Shown here: positions 8,411 to 15,998 of the stretch, one piece after another | How the letters are laid out: each line of letters begins with the position of its first letter | Numbering within the stretch: the first letter of the stretch is position 1 | Source of the DNA: DATEZO01 sp035255485 | Lineage (GTDB): Bacteria > Pseudomonadota > Gammaproteobacteria > Burkholderiales > Burkholderiaceae_D | Assembly (NCBI GenBank): GCA_035255485.1 | Contig: DATEZO010000165.1 | Location: 1-43,045 of the forward strand | Length of the DNA: 43,045 bases | Direction: 5' to 3' | The notes under the pieces: model-generated | Databases searched by the model: none | The model's input: only the letters and a program-made list of their open reading frames with translations | What the model was told of the DNA's origin: nothing | Program-made: the position numbers and the translations under genes

Positions 8411-8555
8411 GCAGGAATTGTAATGCGATTGTCCTGAAATTGACGGAGTTTGGCCGATTTTGACAAAGGGCCATATGATAAAATCGCCTCTTGATTAAAA
8501 GCTGCACGCATAATGAAACGAGCTTACGCCAATTCACATCAAGGAAAGAGTCGTC

Positions 8556-9281
8556 ATGGCTGGACATAGCAAATGGGCCAACATCAAGCATAAGAAAGCG
8601 GCAACCGATGCCAAGCGTGGCAAGATATGGACTCGCCTGATCAAGGAAATTACAGTTGGGGCACGTTTAGGCGGCGCCGATCTCAGCACCAACCCGCGCT
8701 TGCGCCTGGCTGTCGACAGGGCGGCTGACGCCAATATGCCGAAGGACAATGTCGCGCGCGCAATCCAGCGTGGCACTGGCGGCCTGGAAGGCGCCAACTA
8801 CGAAGAAATCCGCTACGAAGGCTATGGCATCAACGGCGCCGCAATCATCGTCGACTGCATGACTGACAATCGGGTGCGGACAGTGGCTGAGGTTCGTCAT
8901 GCATTTTCCAAATTCGGCGGGAATATGGGCACTGAAGGCTCGGTGGCATTCCTGTTCCGGCATTGCGGCCAATTTTTCTTTGCTCCTGGCACTAATGAAG
9001 ATGCATTGATGGAGGCTGCTCTGGAAGCCGGGGCAGAAGACGTGGTGACCGACGAAGAAGGCGGATTTGAGGTGATTTGCTCGCCACATGATTTTTCGGT
9101 AATCAAAGACGCATTGGAAAAAGCAGGATTCAAGGCCGAATTGGCAGAAATCACGATGAAACCGTCCACTGAAATAGTGTTTACCGGCGACGACGCAGTC
9201 AAGATGCAAAAGCTGCTGGATGCGCTGGAAAATCTCGATGACGTCCAAGAGGTCTATACCAATGCGGTAATCGACGCATGA
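8556..9281 (+). CDS. yebC: YebC/PmpR family protein (TACO1 type)
   Basis: This gene encodes 241 residues that start MAGHSKWANIKHKKAATDAKRG, the invariant N-terminus of YebC/PmpR/TACO1 proteins. Members are reported as transcription regulators or as translation factors that relieve ribosome stalling at proline runs. Three domains are expected, and the conserved acidic middle (EAGAEDVVTDEEGGFEV) is near residues 155-171. GAAAGAG-type purine-rich sequence precedes the ATG. It heads the plus-strand housekeeping run and is followed by purD after 59 bases. Confidence 0.95.
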   Translation: MAGHSKWANIKHKKAATDAKRGKIWTRLIKEITVGARLGGADLSTNPRLRLAVDRAADANMPKDNVARAIQRGTGGLEGANYEEIRYEGYGINGAAIIVDCMTDNRVRTVAEVRHAFSKFGGNMGTEGSVAFLFRHCGQFFFAPGTNEDALMEAALEAGAEDVVTDEEGGFEVICSPHDFSVIKDALEKAGFKAELAEITMKPSTEIVFTGDDAVKMQKLLDALENLDDVQEVYTNAVIDA

Positions 9282-9340
9282 TGGCCCGGCTGGCAGTTTC
9301 AACGCAAGTATCATTCAGCAACAGACACTGATCCCTATTC

Positions 9341-10615
9341 ATGAAAATTCTGGTAGTCGGCTCCGGCGGCCGCGAACATGCCATTGCCTGGAAATTGGCA
9401 CAATCCGAGCGGATTCATAAAATTTATGTCGCGCCGGGCAATGCCGGCACCGCGCTCGACCCGCGTCTTGAGAATATCCCGATTACCGATCCGCAATGGC
9501 TGGCGCAGTTTGCGCTAAAAGAGCATGTCGCATTGACCGTAGTCGGTCCGGAAACGCCGCTTGCCGCCGGCATCGTCAATATTTTTCGCGATCAGGGCCT
9601 GAAAATCTTTGGCCCTACCAGGGAAGCGGCGCAACTCGAAAGCTCCAAGGATTTCGCCAAGGCATTCATGCGGCGTCATGGCATTCCGACTGCGGATTAT
9701 CAGACGTTTGCCAACAGCGATGCAGCGCACGATTACATCGATCGCACCGGAGCACCGATCGTGATCAAGGCCGATGGCCTGGCGGCCGGTAAAGGCGTTG
9801 TGGTAGCAATGACACTGGCAGAAGCGCACGCCGCCATTGATATGATGTTGTCGGACAACCGGCTGGGCGATGCGGGCGCACGGGTAGTGATTGAAGAATT
9901 CCTGGAAGGCGAGGAAGCCAGCTTTATCGTCATGGTGGACGGCAAGAATATCCTTCCACTGGCAACCAGCCAGGATCACAAGCGCTTAAAAGATCACGAC
10001 GAAGGACCGAATACCGGCGGTATGGGCGCATATTCACCAGCGCCGCTCATTACGCCGGTATTGCATGCCCGGGTCATGCGCGAAATCATTGTGCCTACGG
10101 TGCAAGGCATGGCAAAAGACGGTATTCCTTTTACCGGTTTTCTGTATGCGGGCTTGATGATCGACGGCAAAGGCAAGGTAAAAACACTTGAATTCAACTG
10201 CCGCATGGGTGATCCGGAAACCCAACCGATCATGGCGCGCCTGAAAACGGATCTGGTCGCCGTAATGGAACATGCCGTCAACGGCACGCTCGATACCATC
10301 GAGCTGGAATGGGATCGCCGTACTGCGCTAGGCGTAGTCATGGCGGCGGCGGGCTATCCGGATGCGCCGCGCAAGGACGACCTTATCACCGGCATACCGG
10401 CAGAAACGGCAAGCCACGTGGTATTCCACGCCGGCACGGCATTGCACGACGACAAACTTGTCACGTCCGGCGGCAGGGTACTATGCGCAGTCGGTCTGGG
10501 CGATAGCGTGAAAATGGCGCAAAAAGAAGCGTATCAGATTGCCGACCGGATTCACTTCGCCGGCATGCAGTTTCGCCGCGATATCGGCTGGCGTGCGATC
10601 AAAAAGCCTTCTTGA
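9341..10615 (+). CDS. purD: phosphoribosylamine-glycine ligase
   Basis: This gene encodes 424 residues of GAR synthetase, which joins phosphoribosylamine and glycine with ATP in step two of purine synthesis. The start MKILVVGSGGREHAIAWKL is the family N-terminal domain. The ATP-grasp region contains DGLAAGKGV near residues 145-153 and the GGMGAYSP signature near 226-233. The C-terminal domain includes FHAGTALHDD and VLCAVGLGDSV. Full length for the family (about 425). It is the second gene of the yebC to rng run, with hemF following after 56 bases. Confidence 0.97.
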   Translation: MKILVVGSGGREHAIAWKLAQSERIHKIYVAPGNAGTALDPRLENIPITDPQWLAQFALKEHVALTVVGPETPLAAGIVNIFRDQGLKIFGPTREAAQLESSKDFAKAFMRRHGIPTADYQTFANSDAAHDYIDRTGAPIVIKADGLAAGKGVVVAMTLAEAHAAIDMMLSDNRLGDAGARVVIEEFLEGEEASFIVMVDGKNILPLATSQDHKRLKDHDEGPNTGGMGAYSPAPLITPVLHARVMREIIVPTVQGMAKDGIPFTGFLYAGLMIDGKGKVKTLEFNCRMGDPETQPIMARLKTDLVAVMEHAVNGTLDTIELEWDRRTALGVVMAAAGYPDAPRKDDLITGIPAETASHVVFHAGTALHDDKLVTSGGRVLCAVGLGDSVKMAQKEAYQIADRIHFAGMQFRRDIGWRAIKKPS

Positions 10616-10671
10616 TGCAAACACCTTGGTGCGCGAGCGCATGAACCCTGTTTTCATTCATTTGCCAAGCC

Positions 10672-11583
10672 ATGACTTTGCCCGTCTTCGCTCCATCCGC
10701 CGTTAGAACGTATCTGCTTGACTTGCAATCGCGCATCGTTACTGCGCTTGAGGCAGTCGACGGCAAGCAATTCGGCCTGGATACGTGGGAACGTCCGGCG
10801 GGAGGTGGCGGGATTTCACGCATCGTTGAAAACGGCAATGTATTCGAACGTGGCGGAGTCGGGTTCTCTCACGTCACCGGCAATGCACTGCCGCCGTCAG
10901 CATCCGCCAATCGCCCGGATATCGCCGGACGTAACTGGGAGGCAATGGGCGTCTCGCTGGTGCTGCATCCGCGCAACCCGTATGCGCCGACCACACACAT
11001 GAATGCGCGCTTTTTTTCTGCAACGACAGAAAACCAGGAGCCGGTATGGTGGTTCGGCGGCGGCATGGATCTGACGCCCTATTACGGCTTTGAAGAGGAT
11101 GCACGGCATTTCCATCAGATGTGCAGCGATGCACTGGCGCCATTCGGCAGTGATCTGCATCCACGGTTCAAGCAATGGTGCGACGACTATTTTTATCTGA
11201 AGCACCGCCAGGAAGCACGCGGCGTGGGCGGGGTTTTTTTCGATGATTTCAATGCCTTGGGCTTTGAACAGAGTTTTGCGATGATACGCTGTGTGGCCGA
11301 GTGTTTTATCGATGCCTATATGCCGATTCTGAACCGCCGCAAGGACTTGCCCTATGGCGAAAGGGAGCGCGACTTTCAGGCTTATCGGCGTGGACGCTAT
11401 GTCGAGTTCAATCTTGTTCTTGATCGCGGCACGCTTTTCGGCCTGCAATCGGGCGGACGAACCGAATCAATCCTGATGTCGCTACCGCCGGTCGCGAAAT
11501 GGCGCTATGACTGGACACCTGAAGCCGGTAGTCCGGAAGCATTGCTGTATTCCGATTTCCTGCCGCCGCGGGACTGGATATAA
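10672..11583 (+). CDS. hemF: oxygen-dependent coproporphyrinogen III oxidase
   Basis: This gene encodes 303 residues of the aerobic coproporphyrinogen III oxidase, which uses O2 to decarboxylate coproporphyrinogen III to protoporphyrinogen IX in heme synthesis. GGGMDLTPYYG is at residues 129-139, and the family signature from KQWCDDYFYLKHR to GVGGVFFDD spans about 167-192. C-terminal VEFNLVLDRGTLFGLQSGGRTESILMS-type sequence is complete. Length matches E. coli HemF (299). It ends one base before the presumed GTG start of nadD, so the two are probably translationally coupled. Confidence 0.97.
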   Translation: MTLPVFAPSAVRTYLLDLQSRIVTALEAVDGKQFGLDTWERPAGGGGISRIVENGNVFERGGVGFSHVTGNALPPSASANRPDIAGRNWEAMGVSLVLHPRNPYAPTTHMNARFFSATTENQEPVWWFGGGMDLTPYYGFEEDARHFHQMCSDALAPFGSDLHPRFKQWCDDYFYLKHRQEARGVGGVFFDDFNALGFEQSFAMIRCVAECFIDAYMPILNRRKDLPYGERERDFQAYRRGRYVEFNLVLDRGTLFGLQSGGRTESILMSLPPVAKWRYDWTPEAGSPEALLYSDFLPPRDWI

Positions 11584-11584
11584 A

Positions 11585-12238
11585 GTGCCTGCTCGCTGCG
11601 TGGCCCTTCTGGGAGGCAGTTTCGATCCGGTTCATAATGGCCATGTGGCATTGGCGGAATACCTGATCGATTTATTGGCTCCGGACGAATTACGCATCAT
11701 TCCGGCAGGTAACCCATGGCAAAAGCATGGCCTACAGGCATCTGCTGAAGATCGCGTCGAAATGCTGCGTTGTGCCTTTGCCGGGCAAAGAATTCCGGTA
11801 ACAATCGATTTGCAGGAAATCCGGCGCCCCACGGCAACCTATACCATCGACACGTTACGCACCCTGCGTGCGGAACTTGGACCGCAAACCGCAATTATTT
11901 TCCTAATGGGGGCAGATCAACTGCAGCAACTGAACACCTGGCGAGAATGGCAGCATCTTTTTGATTATGCGCATTTTTGCGCAGCCTCGCGACCGGGGTT
12001 TGCCATGGAAGCCATGCATCTGCCGGAAATTGTTGCTCGGGAATTTGAGCGCCGGGCGGCAACGCCCGAACAAATGCGCACGACACCGCATGGTTTGACC
12101 TATGTTGCAACCGGCCTGGCGGTCGATATTTCCGCAACCGAAATACGAACTGCGCTGCGACACGGCGATCATCTTGACCGACTCCTGCCCGCCAAGGTGC
12201 TAGACTATATTCAACATCATCATCTATACCAATACTAA
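11585..12238 (+). CDS. nadD: nicotinate-nucleotide adenylyltransferase
   Basis: This gene encodes 217 residues if started at the GTG at 11585, one base after the hemF stop. The alternative GTG at 11600 is five residues shorter. It converts nicotinate mononucleotide to deamido-NAD in NAD synthesis. The nucleotidyltransferase signature GGSFDPVHNGH, with the catalytic HxGH, is near the N-terminus, and the C-terminal ISATEIR motif binds phosphate. The frame extends upstream inside hemF to an ATG at 11507, but that would add 26 residues unlike the family. No strong ribosome site is seen, which fits coupling to hemF. Its stop TAA is immediately followed by the rsfS ATG. Confidence 0.93.
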   Translation: MPARCVALLGGSFDPVHNGHVALAEYLIDLLAPDELRIIPAGNPWQKHGLQASAEDRVEMLRCAFAGQRIPVTIDLQEIRRPTATYTIDTLRTLRAELGPQTAIIFLMGADQLQQLNTWREWQHLFDYAHFCAASRPGFAMEAMHLPEIVAREFERRAATPEQMRTTPHGLTYVATGLAVDISATEIRTALRHGDHLDRLLPAKVLDYIQHHHLYQY

Positions 12239-12862
12239 ATGGATATCAAAAAACTGCAATCCGCCGTCGTTAACGCACTTGAAGATGTCAAAGCCCAGGA
12301 CATCCGTGTTTTCGACACCTCGCATCTGACCAGTCTGTTCGACCGGATTGCGATCGCTTCCGGCACCTCTAACCGGCAGACCAAGGCGCTTGCCGCATCG
12401 GTGCGCGACAAGGTGAAGGAAAAAGGCGGCGACGTTGTCGGTATTGAAGGCGAAGGGACTGGCGAGTGGGTACTGGTCGATCTGGGCGACATGATTGTGC
12501 ATATCATGCAACCGGCGATCCGCGCCTACTATCGTCTGGAAGAAATCTGGGGCGACAAGGAAGTCAAAGTCGGCGCGGCAAAGCGCGTGTCAAAGCGCAC
12601 CGCGTCGGAACCGATGGAAGTAGAGCCGGCACCCAAAAAAGTGTCCCGTCATCTGGCAGCCAGCCAGGCAATCGATGACGCGCCTCCGAAACCCGCGCGC
12701 AAGACACCGGCCCGCAGCACTACAGCCGGAACTACGGCAGCAAAAACCCGTGCGGCAAAAACGCCAGTGGGAAAGACCGTGAAAGTAGCCTCGGCAAAAA
12801 GCGCCACAGCGGTCAGGAAAGCACCTGCAAAACGCGCACCGGCGAAAAAAACCACCGCCTGA
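12239..12862 (+). CDS. rsfS: ribosomal silencing factor RsfS with long basic tail
   Basis: This gene encodes 207 residues. Residues 1 to about 106 form the RsfS/YbeB/Iojap domain, which binds ribosomal protein uL14 and blocks subunit joining when nutrients are scarce. Conserved features include ALEDVKAQDI near 13-22, DRIAIASGTSNRQ near 35-47, and WVLVDLGDMIVHIM at 77-90. Beyond it lies a tail of about 100 residues rich in Lys, Ala, Pro, Thr and Arg, with repeated AKT, RKAPAK and KTPV-like units. This resembles the tails of histone-H1-like bacterial proteins. Most RsfS proteins end near residue 105-120. The start ATG directly abuts the nadD stop (TAAATG), so the two are translationally coupled. 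Confidence 0.95.
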   Translation: MDIKKLQSAVVNALEDVKAQDIRVFDTSHLTSLFDRIAIASGTSNRQTKALAASVRDKVKEKGGDVVGIEGEGTGEWVLVDLGDMIVHIMQPAIRAYYRLEEIWGDKEVKVGAAKRVSKRTASEPMEVEPAPKKVSRHLAASQAIDDAPPKPARKTPARSTTAGTTAAKTRAAKTPVGKTVKVASAKSATAVRKAPAKRAPAKKTTA

Positions 12863-12871
12863 TCCGGCCTC

Positions 12872-13342
12872 ATGCAACTTGTCATCGCTGCGGTGGGCAA
12901 CCGGATGCCGGACTGGATCGAAACCGGGTTTGCCGAATACGCAAAACGCATGCCGCCGGAATGCCGCATCCAGTTAAAGGAAATCAAGCCGGTCGAACGC
13001 TCCGGCGGCAAGCCGGTTGACACCGTAATGGCGCTGGAGCGTGCCAGGATCGATGCTGCCATTCCCAAAGGCGCACGCATTGTCGCACTCGACGAGCGCG
13101 GCAAGGATCTCACCACCATGCAGCTGTCGCAACTGCTGATGCAGTGGCGACAGGATGGCCGTGATGTTGCATTCGTGATTGGCGGCGCAGACGGCCTGGA
13201 TGCAGGCATCAAGGCGCAAGCGGATATGCTGATCCGGATTTCCAGCCTGACCCTGCCGCATGGCATGGTGCGCGTATTGCTCGCCGAGCAGCTCTACCGC
13301 GCCTGGTCAATCACGCAGAATCACCCTTATCACCGGGTATGA
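12872..13342 (+). CDS. rlmH: 23S rRNA pseudouridine-1915 N3-methyltransferase
   Basis: This gene encodes 156 residues of RlmH, the SPOUT-class methyltransferase that modifies m3-pseudouridine 1915 in helix 69 of 23S rRNA using S-adenosylmethionine. The trefoil-knot motifs are FVIGGADGLD near residues 101-110 and the C-terminal LPHGMVRVLLAEQLYRAW followed by HPYHRV. Length matches the family (155). It starts 9 bases after rsfS, and its TGA stop overlaps the maf ATG (ATGA). The rsfS-rlmH pairing is conserved across bacteria. Confidence 0.97.
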   Translation: MQLVIAAVGNRMPDWIETGFAEYAKRMPPECRIQLKEIKPVERSGGKPVDTVMALERARIDAAIPKGARIVALDERGKDLTTMQLSQLLMQWRQDGRDVAFVIGGADGLDAGIKAQADMLIRISSLTLPHGMVRVLLAEQLYRAWSITQNHPYHRV

Positions 13343-13968
13343 ATCCCATGAAACCGATCGACCATAAAATCTATCTGGCATCGAAAAGTCCGCGCCGGCG
13401 TGAGCTACTGCGGCAGATCGGCATTGAATTTGAACTGCTGATGCTGCGCGACCAGCCGCCGCGCGGACCGGATATCAGTGAAGCCGCGCTACCGAATGAG
13501 TCGGCGGAGGAATATGTCAGCCGCGTCACGCGCGACAAAGCCGCGGGAGCATGGCAGGCCATATTCTGGCGCAGGCTGCCAATCAGGACAGTACTGGCGG
13601 CAGATACCACGGTAGTTCTGGATGGTCGCACTCTGGGGAAGCCGGCCGACATCGCGGAGGCCACCGCCATGCTGCGGGCATTATCGGGACGTACGCACCA
13701 GGTGCTGACCAGCGTAGTCGTGCAAAATGACGATAATGTCTGGCAGGCGACCCAAAGTTCGGAAGTGACTTTCGGCACGCTGTCGGATGACGCGGTTCGC
13801 ACCTATTGCGCAACCTCGGAACCGTATGACAAGGCAGGCGGTTATGCTATTCAGGGCATGGCCGCAGTATTCATCGAGCGCATTGTCGGTAGCTATTCCG
13901 GCATCATGGGCCTGCCGCTGTTTGAAACGGTACAACTTTTGAAACAGGCCGGGTTCCGCACCTTATGA
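13339..13968 (+). CDS. maf: Maf/YhdE-type nucleotide pyrophosphatase
   Basis: This gene encodes 209 residues of the Maf family, house-cleaning pyrophosphatases that hydrolyse non-canonical or excess nucleoside triphosphates. The signature SKSPRRRELLRQIG is near residues 15-28, and the catalytic region around LAADTTVVLDG near 84-94. The spacing and the EPYDKAGGYAIQG segment resemble the YhdE (dTTP/UTP) branch more than the YceF branch. The start at 13339 overlaps the rlmH stop by four bases; a second ATG at 13348 is possible. Its own stop overlaps the rng start (ATGA). Confidence 0.93.
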   Translation: MNPMKPIDHKIYLASKSPRRRELLRQIGIEFELLMLRDQPPRGPDISEAALPNESAEEYVSRVTRDKAAGAWQAIFWRRLPIRTVLAADTTVVLDGRTLGKPADIAEATAMLRALSGRTHQVLTSVVVQNDDNVWQATQSSEVTFGTLSDDAVRTYCATSEPYDKAGGYAIQGMAAVFIERIVGSYSGIMGLPLFETVQLLKQAGFRTL

Positions 13969-15422
13969 GCGAAGACATTCTCATCAATATCACGCCGCAG
14001 GAAACGCGTGTCGCCCTGATCCTGCAAGGTGCAGTCCAGGAGCTGCACGTCGAGCGCACGCTGTCGCGCGGCATGGCGGGCAATATCTATCTCGGCAAGG
14101 TGGTGCGGGTGCTGCCCGGCATGCAGTCGGCATTCATCGATATCGGCCTGGAGCGCGCGGCATTCCTGCATGTTGCCGATATCTGGGAGACACGCAACGG
14201 CCATTCTGGAAGCCCGGCTCCGATTGAGCGATTGCTGTATGACGGCCAGGCAATCATGGTGCAAGTCATCAAGGACCCGATCGGCACCAAAGGCGCGCGG
14301 CTTTCGACACAGATCTCGATTGCGGGCCGCATGGTGGTGTATCTGCCGCAAGACCCGCATATCGGCATTTCGCAGCGCATTGAAAACGAAGCCGATCGCG
14401 AACTGTTGCGCGGAAAAGTCCAGGGGCTGCTGAAACCGGATGAAAAAGGCGGCTTCATCATCCGCACCATGGCAGAAGACGCTTCCGATACCGACCTGGA
14501 AATGGATATCGAGTATTTACGCAAGACCTGGTCTTCGATCACGCAACTATCCAAGACCAAGCCGGCGCCCGCGCTGCTGTATCAGGATCTGAACCTGGCG
14601 CAACGCGTGCTGCGCGATTTCGTGAATGACGAGACCGCCAGCATCCAGATCGATTCACGCGAGAACCATCAAAAGCTCCAGGAATTCGGCGCTATGTACA
14701 CGCCGTCGGTATTACCCAAACTGACACACTACACTGGCGAACGCCCGCTATTTGACTTGTACGGTGTGGAAGAGGAAATCCAGCGCGCCCTGGGGCGGCG
14801 CGTCGATCTGAAATCGGGCGGCTATCTGATCGTCGACCAGACCGAGGCACTGACCACGATCGACGTCAACACCGGCAGCTACGTCAATGGCCGCAATTTC
14901 GACGACACGATTTTCAAGACCAATCTGGAAGCGGCGCACGCAATTGCGCGCCAGCTGCGTCTGCGCAATCTCGGCGGCATCATCATTCTCGACTTTATCG
15001 ACATGGAAAATGCCGAGCACAAGATTGCCGTGCTGTCGGAACTGAACAAGGCTCTGTCGCGAGACCGCACCCGGATTTCGGTCTCCGGTTTTTCAGCCTT
15101 GGGCCTGGTCGAGATGACACGCAAGCGCACGCGCGAATCGCTGGCGCACATCCTGTGCGAGCCGTGTCCGGCGTGCGGCGGCAAGGGCCAGGTGAAGACG
15201 GCGCGCACCGTCTGCTATGAAATCCTGCGCGAACTGCTGCGCGAAGCCCGGCAGTTCAATCCGCGTGAATTTCGCATTCTGGCATCGCAAGTGGTGGTGG
15301 ACATGTTCCTCGAGGAAGAATCGCAGCACCTGGCGATGCTGGGCGATTTTGTCGGCAAGCCGATCTCGCTGCAGGTGGAGAACCTCTACCATCAAGAGCA
15401 ATACGACATTATCCTAATGTGA
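13965..15422 (+). CDS. rng: ribonuclease G
   Basis: This gene encodes 485 residues of RNase G, the short RNase E paralogue that processes the 5' end of 16S rRNA and some mRNAs. An S1 RNA-binding domain covers roughly residues 38-120. The catalytic magnesium ligands are Asp300 (TTIDVNTGSYVNGR) and Asp343 (IILDFIDM), and the zinc-link cysteines are Cys401 and Cys404 (CPAC). Length matches E. coli RNase G (489), and no RNase E-type scaffold tail is present. It is the last gene of the coupled run and overlaps maf by four bases. AT-rich sequence follows the stop without a clear hairpin terminator. Confidence 0.96.
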   Translation: MSEDILINITPQETRVALILQGAVQELHVERTLSRGMAGNIYLGKVVRVLPGMQSAFIDIGLERAAFLHVADIWETRNGHSGSPAPIERLLYDGQAIMVQVIKDPIGTKGARLSTQISIAGRMVVYLPQDPHIGISQRIENEADRELLRGKVQGLLKPDEKGGFIIRTMAEDASDTDLEMDIEYLRKTWSSITQLSKTKPAPALLYQDLNLAQRVLRDFVNDETASIQIDSRENHQKLQEFGAMYTPSVLPKLTHYTGERPLFDLYGVEEEIQRALGRRVDLKSGGYLIVDQTEALTTIDVNTGSYVNGRNFDDTIFKTNLEAAHAIARQLRLRNLGGIIILDFIDMENAEHKIAVLSELNKALSRDRTRISVSGFSALGLVEMTRKRTRESLAHILCEPCPACGGKGQVKTARTVCYEILRELLREARQFNPREFRILASQVVVDMFLEEESQHLAMLGDFVGKPISLQVENLYHQEQYDIILM

Positions 15423-15513
15423 AAAATTCATTATTTATTTTCAACGACTTGCACAATAATTTCTAGCGGGATTTACCTCTGGCTACTCACCTGGCCACAC
15501 ATTTTTGGTGGGC

Positions 15514-15780
15514 TTACTGGCCAGTTTGCTGGGTCGCCACATAACCGTTGTCGGCAACATGTGCTCCCGTTTGCGCCTGCAGCGCAAGCTGCTGCACAGG
15601 CAACGCGATGACGTCGGAAAGAGCCGCGCCTTGAGTTCAACCAGGATGATGACGCCGTCCGCATTCCGGTAGCCCCGACCCAGCTTGGCAACAACCGGTA
15701 CCGGCGATCTTGTCTTGAATACCTGTTCCGCCTACTGCGTCATCGGGCATGGCGTTGCCAATTCGGAGGCTAATGACGGC
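15514..15780 (-). pseudogene. possible decayed gene fragment, unidentified
   Basis: On the minus strand one frame gives a sensible 40-residue C-terminus (ALSDVIALPVQQLALQAQ onward, ending ATQQTGQ at the TAA at 15514-15516), with an in-frame stop just upstream. The neighbouring frame immediately upstream reads NADGVIILVELK. Together they look like one coding sequence broken by a frameshift. I cannot name the family. Chance open sequence in GC-rich DNA is possible. Confidence 0.3.
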
Positions 15781-15851
15781 CATTGCCTCCTATTGGGGCT
15801 CTAACGGTCATGGCGAAGTGCCACCCAAGTGCATGCAATTGCGCCATAACC

Positions 15852-15975
15852 GCCCTCTCCCCCTGCCCCGCTCCGCGCCCCACGGAAGGGCTTGCAAGCT
15901 CTTCCGGCTGCGGCCGCGCGGAACATGTTCCGCGAAACCCTGCCTTCGCCCCGCAAGCGGGCGAGGGAGTTGAAA
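15852..15975. repeat. REP-like palindromic repeat
   Basis: This starts with CCCTCTCCCC and ends with a CGCAAGCGGGCGAGGGAG motif, the outer arms of a dispersed palindromic repeat that also occurs near 23038-23100 and 36906-37021. Inside it, 15917-15934 is a perfect 18-base palindrome (CGCGGAACATGTTCCGCG). It lies between the convergent ends of rng and the KimA-like gene, so it might also act as a bidirectional terminator. Confidence 0.6.
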
Positions 15976-15998
15976 TGAGCCGCTGCGCGACTTTCACG

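Larger units (their letters stand above)
15423..15998. other. intergenic region with possible gene remnant and repeat
   Basis: About 575 bases without an intact gene. The first part (15514 to about 15780) holds fragments that look coding on the minus strand but in more than one frame, listed separately. From about 15852 to 15975 there is a palindrome-rich repeat, also listed separately. It separates the convergent rng and the KimA-like gene. Confidence 0.6.

Noticed and set aside
8460..8484. TTGACA followed by TAAAAT upstream of yebC as a sigma-70 promoter
   Set aside because: The spacer is only 13 bases, too short for a standard promoter. One element may be used with a partner I cannot identify, so no promoter is annotated.
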